Shown here piece by piece: positions 9,809 to 21,579 of a stretch of DNA of 39,877 nucleotides. The stretch is from contig JAIXMQ010000128.1 of the NCBI GenBank assembly GCA_025716855.1, positions 1 through 39,877 of the forward strand. The letters run 5' to 3'. Source of the stretch: Pilaira anomala (lineage: Eukaryota; Mucoromycota; Mucoromycetes; Mucorales; Mucoraceae). Within the stretch, counting starts at the first letter, position 1. Each line of letters starts with the position of its first letter. Under the pieces are notes generated by a model. It did no database searches, was not told the origin of the DNA, and was given only the letters and a program-made list of their open reading frames with translations. The position numbers were made by a program, and so were the translations under genes.

Positions 9809-10333
9809 CTACTTATCAACTCCTGTTCTACTAGCTATACTTTCTAATGCTATATTCAAGATATTTTAGACTTGGTTAATGGTTATCATGTTTCCAGACC
9901 AACCACAAAACTAATACAGATAAAGCCAATAGAAAGAGCTTCTTTTTCTGCAGCAGAACCTACTATCCACTTTTAAATTGCTTTTGAATTGATCAAGATA
10001 ACCTGCTTTTGACTTTCACAATCTTTTTTTGTTGTTGTGAATATTACATGTATTGGATAGAGAGGTTATTCCTTCCAAACCCTTGTAATGAATAACAGGT
10101 CACGCTCTCTCTCTCTAATTTTGGTATACGCCTTTTATGTACATTAATTATATGCTTGAATGTCACTTATGCACAATGCAGAATGACTGATCACACTGAT
10201 GATAACTATGAATACAATTACTCTATGATCTATACTATATGCTTAAATCCGAATATGAATCAATATAAATACTTTACTATTTTCGATGAAATAAAAGATA
10301 ATCATTTTTTATTATACTTCATTAACAGTCTTA
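9809..10333. other. Flank of the transposon, no supported gene
   Basis: The first 180 bp has coding-like but stop-interrupted sequence that may continue the relic ending at 6458. A (CT)n run lies near 10106-10116. A 69-codon plus-strand frame (10156-10365) is Asn/Tyr/Ile-rich and unsupported. Confidence 0.4.
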
Positions 10334-10504
10334 TTAGTCCAAATTATTACAACCCTTTAGGGTGATGTGACCGTCAGCGAGTGAAGTAATTGGTGAAAAA
10401 ATTTTTTTTGGTGTATACAAATGGAGGGCGTATCTTTCCCCAAATGCAATACGGGAACAGACTTTGAGTGTAAGCAAAGCTACCAGCAGCAAGTGGATCT
10501 TCAT
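10334..10504 (-). CDS. Small secreted protein, possibly a truncated META-like domain
   Basis: The ATG at 10504 opens a 56-codon frame. It starts MKIHLLLVALLTLKVCSR, a clear signal peptide, and the mature part contains YTPKKIFSPITSLADGHITL followed by KGCNN. The DG-x-I-x-x-x-GCN pattern resembles the start of a META/HslJ-type domain, but the frame stops five residues later, so most of the domain is absent. Either the 3' exons are missed (no good donor is seen before the stop) or the gene is truncated. The domain match is a weak inference; the signal peptide is direct. Confidence 0.35.
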   Translation of the reverse strand: MKIHLLLVALLTLKVCSRIAFGERYALHLYTPKKIFSPITSLADGHITLKGCNNLD

Positions 10505-10708
10505 GCTAAAAAAAAAAATGTATGTTTTTGCTACTCAATTTCATCTGGTATCTTGTCGTTATACCGGTATGATATATATTGTAAATGGTTTAAATATTAA
10601 CGCTTTAGTTACTATAACAAACTTTGTTGCCTTATAGAATAAAAAAGTATCAAAAAAAAAGAGAGAGACTGGGATACTATCCTCAATAATAGTACGAGTG
10701 AAGCTAGT

Positions 10709-11108
10709 ACTTCAAGCAAAAGCTCGACATCTTCTCTTACTTACCAAATTCAAATTCACATCCGAAGATCGGTTGGTGGTTTTACAAGAAACCCCATAAC
10801 AAATTAAACAACAAATGGATGTTAAATGTAGGAGCTTGCGTAGAGGATGAAGTTCGTAAACAAGGCATGAAATTTTTATACGAACAGTGAGTGTGTAATA
10901 ATTGTGATTTAAAAAGCTAGTTGTAATTATCTTTAAGAGAAAACTGAAATACCACCCACTTAATTAGCAAAAAAAAAAAAAAAAAAAAAAAAAAACGTTT
11001 AACTAAAAGTTCAAAGCTGTCGAAGCAGACCGTTATGAACAACGTGGACTTCACTGGTTCAAAGAATCCGTATTAAATTACTACTTTTCAAAGGCAGTAA
11101 GAAGGTAA
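10709..11108 (+). pseudogene. Two-exon fragment of an unrecognised fungal gene
   Basis: An open stretch 10709-10887 ends in CAG before GTGAGT and reads DIFSYLPNSNSHPKIGWWFY, KKPHNKLNNKWMLNVGACVE, DEVRKQGMKFLYEQ. The frame resumes after a poly(A)-containing intron at 11010 as FKAVEADRYEQRGLHWFKES, VLNYYFSKAVRR, ending in a TAA (11106-11108) or a further donor GTAAAC. Phase is preserved across the join. A TAG at about 10703 blocks the frame upstream and no start is found, so the N-terminus is missing. The composition is clearly protein. It resembles lineage-specific hypothetical proteins of Mucoromycota, but I cannot name a function. It lies just after the 3' end of the RIO1 gene. Confidence 0.5.
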
Positions 11109-11231
11109 ACACTGTTTAATTTTTCACACCAAAAAAAAAGAAAAAAAAATGGTATGTATTCGTTTTTAATCATTAATAATGTTTGTATGTACAAATAATT
11201 TTTCTCTAAATAAAATAATTATAAAAGATGC

Positions 11232-13129
11232 TTATTTCTTCTTTTTACAACTTGTCTTGATCTTTCTCTTCTTTTCAGCCTTGGGAAGTTTATGCTTTCT
11301 ACGTTCTCTTGCTTCTTCCTTGGTTTTCTTTTTTCTGTCCTTTTTATCGTCTTTATCTTCGTTCTTTTTTCCTCTAGGTACTTTTGATTTTCTTTCGCCA
11401 TCTTCATCATCAGAATCGTCGTCAGAATTATCATTTTCGCTATCCTCTTCATCTTGATCACTATTACTTAATTGTTCTTTATCTTCTTCTTCTTCTTCTT
11501 CATCATCATTGATATCTAATTGTTGAATAGAAGCTGTGACACCAGTACCAAGTAAATCTGCATAAACAAGATTTTTACCACCACCTTCTTCAACAATTAA
11601 AGTATCTCTATCAATATCAATGACTTCTTCTAAAGTGGTTGGTATATAAGATTTCATAAAGATTTCATCTTCAACTGTATTGATTTCAAGGTTAGGATTG
11701 GCGTTCATATCTTCTTGAATTTGTTCTAAACGAGCATCTACGACAGCTTCATCATTACTGAATGAAACATCAGTGACAAATTTAAATAATTCCATGATAC
11801 TCATCACTCTAACATCTTTCTTTGCGAAATAGTCTGTAACATTAGAAAGATCTTTTCTTAAAAATTCAGAGGCATGAGGATGATCATGTTCGACAGATTG
11901 AGAGACATCAATGATATATAATTTCTTTGAATGGTACCTTTTTGATTGAAAAAAAAAAAAAATGAGTACTCATAAAAAAAAAAAAAAAAAAAAAAACGTT
12001 ATAATATTATAACTTACAAGATATTATATTCACTTAAATCAGCATGCACCAACTTACAAACTTGATACATTGTACGAACATTCTTTACTAATTGATAATA
12101 AAGAGCAGGATATCTAGAAGCTTCAATTTGAGCATCTTTCAATCTAGGATAGGCCCAACCATTTTTATCACCTAAAAATTCCATGACTAACACATGCATT
12201 CTTAAAACAATGGCAGTAGGAGAAGGGATGCCAGCTTGTTGAATACGTTTTAAATTACGCATTTCTTTTTCAGCCCATACTTTAACCATCTTTCTAGGAT
12301 TGGATTTTGAATAACCATGTCTGAAACGGAATTCACCAGTAACGTAACGATCACGATCTTTAAATGTCAAGATAGAGGTCTTGTAAACCTTAATTGCTCT
12401 ATGTTGACCATCTTCTGTCATGGCGTGATATACATTGGCTTCTTTACCCGTACTGATACAACCATTAATTTCATAAAAAATACCACGATTCAACATTTTA
12501 AAAAGAATAATACGAGTACGAGGATCTAATACCTGTTCAACAGTAGCACGATCCGATTTATCTTTTTGAACAGTTCTATGAAGAAAGAGAGATCAGTACC
12601 TCTATTTGAAACATTATATATATATATATATATATACACTTACTTATCACCACTAGCTTTTTTAGAACTTAATTTGATATCACTTGCAACAGAAGATGAT
12701 AATTTGGAAGGATTATAATCTTCACCGATATGAATACGACTAGCAAAATGACCTAAGCTATCAATTTGACTCTCGAGCATTTGTTTTTTCTCGGAAGTAG
12801 CTGTTACAGTGCCTTCGGCGTTAGGACGACGAATAGGTGCAGGAGCAAGCTTTCGGTTAACTACAAGTGCAGGTTTATCAGCCGTATTGGAAGGAGCAAC
12901 TTGTTGACGAAGTTTGTTGTACTGCTTGGTGAAATCTATTTTTGACGTGTTAAATACCGATCTATAGGGGTAAAAGAAAAAAAAAAAACTAACCTCCAGT
13001 GGCATCGTCCCACATGTCAGTGTCGTTCAGTTCATCGTCGAGATAATCGTCATAATCATCAAAGTCCTCATATTCCTCGGCGTCAACTGGTTGATCTACC
13101 ACTGTTTCTTGTTCTTTCAAGTTGGACAT
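11232..13129 (-). CDS. RIO1: RIO1 atypical serine kinase
   Basis: Four exons on the minus strand: 13129-12994, 12935-12644, 12575-12018 and 11937-11232, giving 563 aa with phase kept throughout. The RIO-type kinase acts in final maturation of the 40S subunit (18S rRNA 3' cleavage, factor release). Seen directly: an acidic N-terminus ([17 protein letters not shown]), the RIO1 signature [15 protein letters not shown] region [20 protein letters not shown] with the [11 protein letters not shown] nucleotide loop, RAIKVYK lysine, catalytic [10 protein letters not shown] and metal-loop [14 protein letters not shown]. The C-terminal tail alternates Glu/Asp and Lys/Arg blocks. For exon 2 the acceptor at 12936 is required; the nearer TATAG at 12962 would give a stop. 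Length is close to that of the fungal family. It diverges from the CYSTM gene across a 685-bp gap. Confidence 0.95.
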
Positions 13130-13814
13130 TGTGTATGTTTTAAAAGAAAAAAGTCGGCCAAGCCACGACCGTTTTTGAAAAATTTGTATGTGCACACCCC
13201 CCCCCTCCCCCACTTGAGTTAGTAGTTTTTTAACCAATGAAAGGAAGAGTAGTGAATATTTAAAATCCAGGATTATTACATATAAATATTAATGTACCTC
13301 CCCTTTTTATTATTATTATTATTATTATGTCTATTAATAAAACCAAAAGTACAATGATCTAAAATAATAAAGCTCCTTTATTTAGTATAATATAATACGA
13401 CGGAAAGTTTGTTGTTTTCACTATGAAAATACCGGGTGTAGATGCCCGTAAAGTATAAAGAAGCCACTAATAAAATAGTTCACGTGGTGGCAAGCTTGTG
13501 TTACGATATCAATAGATCCTTTTCACACGAACCAGACAGTTATTATACAAGTCATCTATTATATTACCTTGAATGATCAAGATCATTTTGCTAAGCATTT
13601 TGAAAAAGATAATTTTAGGAGTATAAAAATTTAGGTGTAATACGCCACTCCAGCAGGTACACATGAAATGCCAAGAAAGTTTGGGTTAACAGAAAATCTA
13701 TTTTTATATTAACCAATCAAATCAAATATTTATATTGTACATAATAATAAAAAATCTCCCTTTTTTTTTTTCTTCTTCTTCTTTTTTTCTCTCTTTTTTA
13801 TTATAATACACAAT
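13130..13814. promoter_or_regulatory. Divergent intergenic region between RIO1 and the CYSTM gene
   Basis: 685 bp lie between two divergent starts. The sequence has a (TTA)n tract near 13304-13327, a C-run just upstream of RIO1 (13198-13210) and a pyrimidine-rich stretch (CTTCTTCTTC) just before the plus-strand ATG. No gene is seen. A shared promoter is inferred from layout only. Confidence 0.4.
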
Positions 13815-14203
13815 ATGGATCAACAACAAAAAGGATACGGTCAACAACCTCCAAATTATTATACTCCACCTCCAGGACAACCTCAATATCAACAAGGTTA
13901 TGGTCAACCTCCACAATCATACCAACCTCAACAATATCAACAACCTTATTATCAACCACAGTAAGTATTTGTTGTTGTGATTTATAACCTTACTAAAAAA
14001 AAAAAAAATCGTTTCGTTTTATATAGACCTGTTCCTCAAACTGTCTATGTTCAACAACAACCTCAAAAAGAAGATAGTTCAATGTGTTTAGGATGGTAAA
14101 GTACTTATTCGCTCTTGTAAAATAGTTTAATTTTTTATTAATTTATTATCTTTTTAGTTTGGCTGCCATGTGTTTCTGTTGTGCTTTGGATGCCATCTTT
14201 TAA
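13815..14203 (+). CDS. CYSTM-family cysteine-rich tail-anchored protein
   Basis: Exons 13815-13960, 14027-14095 and 14158-14203 join in frame to an 86-residue protein. The first two thirds is Gln/Pro/Tyr-rich (MDQQQKGYGQQPPNYYTPPP and similar repeats). The last 20 residues, SMCLGCLAAMCFCCALDAIF, form a Cys-rich hydrophobic segment ending in Asp plus hydrophobic residues, the CYSTM module. The family inserts in membranes, usually the plasma membrane, and is linked to stress and metal tolerance in plants and yeast; the role here is inferred only from family. The third exon encodes most of the membrane segment. Confidence 0.85.
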
Positions 14204-14614
14204 GTAGTTTAGTTATTGTATTTAATAGTAATCATAGTAATAATAATAATAATAATAATATTGGATTTTTCAAGTGTGTGTTTCTGAGAGAGAGAGAGAG
14301 AGAGAGAGACAACATTTTGCCGAATAATAAGCATAATGTTGTGGGGGGTTCTTTATTAATTTACGCGACTATTTCAAGTCTTTCTATTTTATTAAAGCAT
14401 TTCAGACAAGAAAAGATGAGAATGTGTCTATATCCCATACTCGAAATAATTGAAATGCATTGTTAATATGTCTTGCAATGTTGCCCTGGGTAAGAGGATT
14501 ACATGAATTCTAATTGGCTTAATATATTCTGATTGGCCGCAACTCCTGCTAAGTGGAGATCCATTTTTTTTTTTTTTTTATTTTTTTTTTTTACTTTTCT
14601 CACTTTTATATATA
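14204..14614. other. Spacer with (GA)n microsatellite, before ABD1
   Basis: Holds a (GA)12 run at 14286-14309, a (TAA)n run near 14238-14258 and long T runs directly upstream of the ABD1 start. Presumed CYSTM 3' UTR plus ABD1 promoter. No further gene. Confidence 0.5.
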
Positions 14615-15771
14615 ATGAAAAGAGGATTTGAACAAGAAGAAAACCAACAACATCATAAAGCTCAAAGAAGACAATATGATTCAACACCTTCTTCTGTAGC
14701 TCAACATTATAACGAGAGACCTGATGTTGGAGCAGTAAAAAGAAAAGAGTCTAAAATTATTCGACTTCGAAGTTTTAATAATTGGGTTAAAAGTGTCTTG
14801 ATTCATCGCTATGTAAGAGCTAATCAAAACGTGTTTGATATGGGTTGTGGAAAGGGTGGAGACTTAATAAAATGGGCTAAAGCACGAATTCATCACTTGG
14901 TAGCAGCGGGTATAATATACAAAATTTATAAAAAATTTCTACTGAAGAACTAATCTCTTGTTAATGAAGACATTGCAAGCGTGTCCTTGGAACAAATGCA
15001 AAGTAGATACAAGAATTTAAGAGATCGTACGTTTACAGCCGAATTTTATGCTATGGATTGTTATCAGGTAAAAAAAAAAAGAGTGAGTGATTTTTTTTTT
15101 TTATTTCTTTTTAAAACCCTGTTTATTTCAGGAATTGATTGAACCTAAATTACGACCCGATTTAAGATTTGATGCAGTGTCTATGCAATTTTGTCTTCAT
15201 TATGCATTTGAAAATGAAAAAAAAGCGCGTATTATGCTTCAAAATGTGTCAAATCGATTACGTTCAGGTGGATATTTTATTGGTACGATGCCAGATTCTA
15301 ACTGGATTGTGAAACGAGTCAGACAAGAACCTGTTGGTTCCTTTGGTTTTGGTAACTCAATTTATTCTATAACATTTGATGATATAAAAGACACGAATGA
15401 TGAACGTAAAAAGATTGGATTTACTCCTTTTGGGTGTAAGTATATGTTTCATTTAGTAGATGCGGTTGATTGTCCTGAATATCTTGTTCACTGGCCTACA
15501 TTTGAAAGGTACTTTTTTTTTTTTTTTTTTTTTTAATAATATTTATTTATTTATTTTTAACACTGGGGAAACTAGATTAGCTGAAGAATATGGCTTAAAA
15601 TTAAAATTTAAAGAGAATTTTCATGATTTTTATACGTCTGCTTCAAAAGAAGACGAGTATTCAAGATTGCTTCAAAGGATTGGTGTAGTTGGTGGACAAG
15701 CACCTGAAATGACAGAAGAAGAATGGGAAGCTGCTGGTATTTACTTGGCATTTGCATTTGAAAAGAGATAA
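14615..15771 (+). CDS. ABD1: mRNA cap guanine-N7 methyltransferase
   Basis: Four exons (14615-14909, 14970-15067, 15132-15508, 15576-15771) give 321 aa with consistent phase. The enzyme adds a methyl group to N7 of the cap guanine of nuclear pre-mRNA using S-adenosylmethionine. Visible family features: [19 protein letters not shown] cap-binding helix, SAM motif [19 protein letters not shown] (about residues 74-92), [20 protein letters not shown] after the first intron, [48 protein letters not shown], the FGCKYMFHL segment, [20 protein letters not shown] and the C-terminal [16 protein letters not shown]. The catalytic domain is complete. The N-terminal extension is short (about 50 residues), so the protein is shorter than yeast Abd1. 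It converges on PEP4. Confidence 0.95.
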
Positions 15772-15812
15772 TAAAAAAAGAATTTATTTTATTTTTTTTT
15801 GAAAAAAAAAAA

Positions 15813-15940
15813 TGTGTGTTTGAGTGTGTTTGAGTGTGTTTGAGTGTGTTTGAGTGTGTTTGAGTGTGTTTGAGCGTACGTTTGAGTGTGTTTGAGCGTA
15901 CGTTTGAGTGTGTTTGAGCGTACGTTTGAGTGTACGTTTG
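15813..15940. repeat. Minisatellite TTTGAGTGTG with TTTGAGCGTACG variants
   Basis: A 10-bp unit GTGTGTTTGA is repeated about seven times, then alternates with a 12-bp variant containing CGTACG. It lies in the 220 bp between the convergent 3' ends of ABD1 and PEP4, so it is probably in one or both 3' UTRs. Confidence 0.9.
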
Positions 15941-15991
15941 TATATTTATAAATATTATATACATTAAAAAAGAGAAAAAAAAAAAGAAAAT

Positions 15992-17367
<1,376 letters not shown>

Positions 17368-17805
17368 GTATGGAGTATTGAGTATACCTTAAAACAAAAA
17401 AAAAAAGTAAAAAAAAAAAAGGAAAATTTTATTTAAGAATCTTACACACTTTATACTTTTTTTTTAAAAAAAAAAAAAAAGGTCAGTTGATTTTACCTGA
17501 TGCTGTTATGCGAACTAGTACTTATTGTTGAGTCAATAAAATATAAACATTAATATCATTGGATATCAGTGACTCTTTTTTTTTTTGTGAAAACAGGTTG
17601 TGGGAAAGATGTTTGTGCAAAAAAAAAAAAGCTCTCCAAAGGGGATTTCATAATAACGTCTCTACTTAAATTTCCATAAATGGATTCATTAGTACACACC
17701 CAGGGAGTCTCATTAACTTATATAGTAATTATTTTTCCTTAAGCCAATGAGATAACCAGGAAGTGCTGGTAATCAATAAAAATATTTCAATCTGCGTTTT
17801 AACCT
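17368..17805. promoter_or_regulatory. PEP4 upstream region
   Basis: AT-rich with paired A/T runs (for example 17460-17480) and no gene. Includes the presumed PEP4 promoter; no clear TATA position can be assigned. Confidence 0.35.
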
Positions 17806-17945
17806 TCACGGCGGGATTGAAGCAGCGATGGGATTTGCTCTTATCCAATAAGGATTGTCTTCAACAAATTGAAGAACAGCTTCGTTATCCAAAAAGACTT
17901 TGACGAATTTTTACAAGTCTTTTTCATTTAGCGCGTTACAAAAAA
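17806..17945 (-). pseudogene. Short C-terminal coding relic
   Basis: The minus strand reads NALNEKDL, one in-frame TAA, then KFVKVFLDNEAVLQFVEDNP, YWIRANPIAASIPP and a TGA at 17806. The composition and the block DNEAVLQFVEDNPYWIRANP are clearly protein-like, but only about 45 codons remain and the frame has a stop. Family unknown. It lies downstream of the 998-codon transposase-like gene on the same strand, so it might be an eroded part of the same insertion. Confidence 0.35.
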
Positions 17946-18040
17946 AAAAAAAAAAAACTTTTCACTTTAAAGATTAACACACATTTCAAAAAAGTTCGTA
18001 TACAAAGTTAGGACAAAATATGATTTTTATTAAATTTAAT

Positions 18041-21037
18041 TTAAAGTATTTTTTTTTTATGAGACAATGCCCACCAGAAGGTGCCAAACTTGCTGATGTT
18101 GATTAAGTTGTAATTGTTATATCTTCTTGAGATATCGAGAATTTGGACAAACTGGCCTTCTGCTTCACGAAAGGAAGTTTCAGCACGAGTTTTAAAGACG
18201 AGCAAGTTATTAGCGCCATCTTTCATACAAGTATGATAAAGACTTGAGCTAACATCATCACTTTCTAATTCATCAAATCTTGTAATGGCTTCGTCACCAC
18301 GTAAAAGAGCGTACTCGACAACTTTGTATTCACCAGTAAGGGCGTCAACCTTAACAACTTCACCAATCAAATAGTTGCCGTGCTTATTCTTGAAGATACC
18401 AGAGGAACCAAGTTTCACGACAGGATCTTGATCATTGTTATCTGCAAAGTCACGAACAGTGGTGTCGACCGAAGAAGCACACTCTAAGACCTTTCTCGAA
18501 GCTTTTAAGGGAATGCTTTGACCTTCCACGAACCAAGAACCACCAGCCAAAATGTGGCGAGCCATCATTCTTTTTGCAAAAGCAACAGCAACATCTCTTG
18601 AAGGATTTTGTCTGTTGGTACGAAACAGACCCTCCCTAACAAACTTGTTGTGTTGTTCACCCTTTTCAGTCTCGAAGAAAATAGCAGAGCCAAAACGAAA
18701 GATATCATCAACTAAGTGGTGCATGATATGCATTTTACTTGAGTTGTAGATATTGCCACCCTTTCGATTAGGATACTTGATCTTGAGGAATTCATCGTGG
18801 TACAAAACAGAGAGACGAAGATCATTGTAATTGGAAGCAACTTGTGTCAGGTACAGGCTTGAATTAAACTTGATGCGACTGATGTATGCAAGTGATGCCA
18901 GCTTTCCAAGATCAACAAAGCAGTTTTTAATTAACAAAATCCCTCGATCGGATCGGATTTCTCCAGAGGCGATGAGTTCATTTAACAAAATAGGGACCTG
19001 TTGGACCAATATTTTATAATCCCTACCTAGGAAAGAACCATGAAGACGCAATGAGGAACGCAACTTACGAGAAAACCCTTTAGAAACGTAACCATGCAAT
19101 CTTGTTTCAAGGAAACTTTTTTCGGTAGGATTCAAATGATCTTGTAACAAACATTTTACTAATGCTTTACCGACGCCAAGCATAATTGTATGCAGTAGCT
19201 CAATTGGACAATCTAACATTGTGTCGAAAGATTTAAGAACAACCAGGGCTTGACCACCTACAAGTTTATAACCAGCCTCAGTATCAACCAAGAAGGACTT
19301 GTCACCACCAGAAGCCAAATACCGAGCGTACATTGCTGCGACAATGCTTTCAGAACGAGGACGCCAGTTAAAATCTCCACCATCAACACGAGCTGGGGTT
19401 TTTAATTCCCAATCACATTTACGGCAAGGATTTTTTGAAATAGCACCACGGCTGGAAGCAATTTCTGCATGTCGTGCGTTATCAGCAGTGATAAATTGCA
19501 AAGGTGCAACGACAATGACAGACTCACCGCTTGGAAGGAACATCTCAACACCATTTTCTAGTTTTACCAGATTTTGGACAATAGCGGGAAGCATTTGCAT
19601 AGCTGAAAGCAAGTGATCAGTACAGATGAACGCCGTGTTTTCAAGTGCATGTCTTTGGGCAAGAGGCAATGCAGCAGGGACCATGATCCAGCTATCAAAC
19701 TTGTTATGTTTTTTGGTTCGATTTCCACTCATATCGTCGGTAAAGAAATTCAATGGAATAACTTTGACAGGCTTGTATTTACGAGCAGAAGAAGAAGAAG
19801 AAGAAGGGCGTTTCAATGGATTGGGGCGGGTTAGTTTACAAACAATAGCATTGCATTTTAAAAGGAGGTCAGAGTTAACTAACACATCACTTTCAAAATT
19901 TAATACTAGAGTTTCAGGGGAATCACAGACAATTCTTGATACTTGGCTGATAGGAACCGAAGTTTTCGCAGGCATGTTATGAAGAAAGAATTGATCTTGA
20001 ACGGAAATGACTTGATAACCTTCGACCATGATAATAGAATGTTTCAAGGTATAAAACCCTTCAACAATCATCATCATTTGATCAGTCTTGACGAGATCAC
20101 CAATCCAGATATCTTTTAACAAACCATGAATAGTAACCGAGACCATTGGATGTTGGAACAATTCATGGCTTCTCCACTTATGTGATTGATAGCTATCAAC
20201 TAATTCACCTTCAGTACGATCAGGGAGTCTTGATAAACCATCAACAAGAGAAGGGTTTGCGACAAACAACTTCAATATTTCAGAGGGTGGATTCATAGAA
20301 AATTGTAGAGTTTGTTCGACTTCTTGACCATTGACAGTCTTTTGGACTTTGACATCGTGGACTGTCTGTTTCAACAATGGGATTTGATTCTTCGTTCTTC
20401 TTGGGTCATTGAAATTGAAAATCAAATCGGGTGCTGGAACTTTGGCATGTGGATAGGCGAGTTTAGCCTCGACAACATCTTCAACCAACTTCACGATATC
20501 CTTCATCAAACCCTGAGATACATCTGCACCAGAACGGTAATAGAACTGATGCATAAGAAGATGTATCTTGTCTCTGAAAGGAAAGAATTCCCCATTGACA
20601 ACTATAGGAGCTTGGTCCTCGATTTCGTCAACTACATCTTCGGGTTCATCAACAGTGGATTCAGTGAATCCCATGTGTTCACCCAAAGGTTCGTCTTCGT
20701 CCTCTACCTCGTCAATATAGTCAGGGTTTTCAGGTCGTTCGTCTTCATAGAACACCATCGTATTAAGATTTACGTGAACAGGTTCAACTACTTCAACGAC
20801 TGTGGGTTCTTGTTGAATGACGGCTGGCGATAGTTCAATTCTTGCAAAGTTATTGCTTACGAAGTTGTTGCTTGGCGTCAAAGGATCTAAGAACCTGATG
20901 CTGCGAGTCTTGGGTGCTTTAGGTTGGTGTGAATTCTTATGACGTTTAAGAGCGCTAGGGGTGCTGAACTCTTTTCTACATTCATTGAAATCACAAAGGT
21001 GCTTGTTGTTGTTGTTATTGACGAGTTGGTTATTCAT
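18041..21037 (-). CDS. Plavaka-like transposase protein with C2H2 finger, 998 aa
   Basis: A single uninterrupted 998-codon frame, intronless among intron-rich neighbours. Residues 15-37 form a C2H2 finger (C15-X4-C20-X12-H33-X3-H37, ending ALKRHKNSH). An acidic low-complexity region follows to about residue 150. The core contains LFVANPSLVDGLSRLPDRTE, then NFFTDDMSGNRTKKHNKFDS at about residues 430-450, FICTDHLLSAMQMLP, a CRKCDW knuckle near 537, DCPIELLHTIMLGVGKALVK, and EKGEQHNKFVREGLFRTNRQ. The DD-x-SGN block, the following TSN/TDH and P-E-LLHT blocks are those of fungal Plavaka transposases (CACTA-related DDE). I see no terminal inverted repeats at the sides. It could be an element whose ends I could not find, or a domesticated copy. 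The finger would give DNA binding. Confidence 0.8.
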   Translation of the reverse strand: MNNQLVNNNNNKHLCDFNECRKEFSTPSALKRHKNSHQPKAPKTRSIRFLDPLTPSNNFVSNNFARIELSPAVIQQEPTVVEVVEPVHVNLNTMVFYEDERPENPDYIDEVEDEDEPLGEHMGFTESTVDEPEDVVDEIEDQAPIVVNGEFFPFRDKIHLLMHQFYYRSGADVSQGLMKDIVKLVEDVVEAKLAYPHAKVPAPDLIFNFNDPRRTKNQIPLLKQTVHDVKVQKTVNGQEVEQTLQFSMNPPSEILKLFVANPSLVDGLSRLPDRTEGELVDSYQSHKWRSHELFQHPMVSVTIHGLLKDIWIGDLVKTDQMMMIVEGFYTLKHSIIMVEGYQVISVQDQFFLHNMPAKTSVPISQVSRIVCDSPETLVLNFESDVLVNSDLLLKCNAIVCKLTRPNPLKRPSSSSSSARKYKPVKVIPLNFFTDDMSGNRTKKHNKFDSWIMVPAALPLAQRHALENTAFICTDHLLSAMQMLPAIVQNLVKLENGVEMFLPSGESVIVVAPLQFITADNARHAEIASSRGAISKNPCRKCDWELKTPARVDGGDFNWRPRSESIVAAMYARYLASGGDKSFLVDTEAGYKLVGGQALVVLKSFDTMLDCPIELLHTIMLGVGKALVKCLLQDHLNPTEKSFLETRLHGYVSKGFSRKLRSSLRLHGSFLGRDYKILVQQVPILLNELIASGEIRSDRGILLIKNCFVDLGKLASLAYISRIKFNSSLYLTQVASNYNDLRLSVLYHDEFLKIKYPNRKGGNIYNSSKMHIMHHLVDDIFRFGSAIFFETEKGEQHNKFVREGLFRTNRQNPSRDVAVAFAKRMMARHILAGGSWFVEGQSIPLKASRKVLECASSVDTTVRDFADNNDQDPVVKLGSSGIFKNKHGNYLIGEVVKVDALTGEYKVVEYALLRGDEAITRFDELESDDVSSSLYHTCMKDGANNLLVFKTRAETSFREAEGQFVQILDISRRYNNYNLINISKFGTFWWALSHKKKIL

Positions 21038-21185
21038 TATTTAGGGAAGTAAAGGGAAGAAGTGTGTTTTTGACTGGTCGACATTTCGTCATATTTAAAT
21101 TTTAGTGACTTTTGATTGCAATTTCTTGGACTTTTTTTTTTTTTTTTTTTTCCATCTGTTTCTTTCAGTTTCCTCAACAGTTGAC

Positions 21186-21579
21186 ATGGTAAGTAATTTG
21201 TTTATTTTTTTAAGATTCTTTTATAAACTTATCTTTATTATAGTTCCTACTTGACTCTCTGTTGACTGGCATACTCATGGCTTTCTTATTTTATCATAAG
21301 GTATTCACATTCACTTCTTTTTTTTTACTTAAAAATTTTTTTTTCTTTTACTAATTTTTTTTTTCTTTTTTAAAGTGAGTATGGCTTACGATAATACAAG
21401 GTATGAACTCATAATAACGCAAAGGAATAACCCATACTAACACTCTCTCTATGTACTAGGTATTATCTGCTGTTATCGCTTATTACTTTTGGTATGTACA
21501 GTTTACATTTGTCTCAATTAACTTAGTTCTAACTTTTTTCATTTAATTATAAAGGTATGTCGCGTGCAGTAAGAACTAG
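21186..21579 (+). CDS. Possible micro-gene for a 38-residue membrane peptide
   Basis: A run of closely spaced splice-like signals lies just upstream of and divergent from the transposase gene. Joining ATG (21186-21188), 21244-21300, 21460-21491 and 21555-21579 keeps frame and gives MFLLDSLLTGILMAFLFYHK plus VLSAVIAYYFWYVACSKN, nearly all membrane-spanning. A further candidate exon (21376 or 21380 to 21400) must be skipped, since it adds a stop; it would instead fit a second frame, MAYDNTRYYLLLSLITFGMS RAVRTRN. More donor and acceptor signals continue to about 21750. It could equally be a spliced non-coding RNA. No family is recognised. Confidence 0.25.

Noticed and set aside
12936..12962. Nearer RIO1 exon 2 acceptor (TATAG at 12962)
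   Set aside because: It leads to an in-frame TAG a few codons later; the acceptor ending at 12936 keeps frame and gives the expected [11 protein letters not shown] start.
17964..21117. CACTA-type ends for the Plavaka-like gene (CACTTTAAAG on the left, TAGTG on the right)
   Set aside because: The two sides match for only about four bases and no target duplication is seen.
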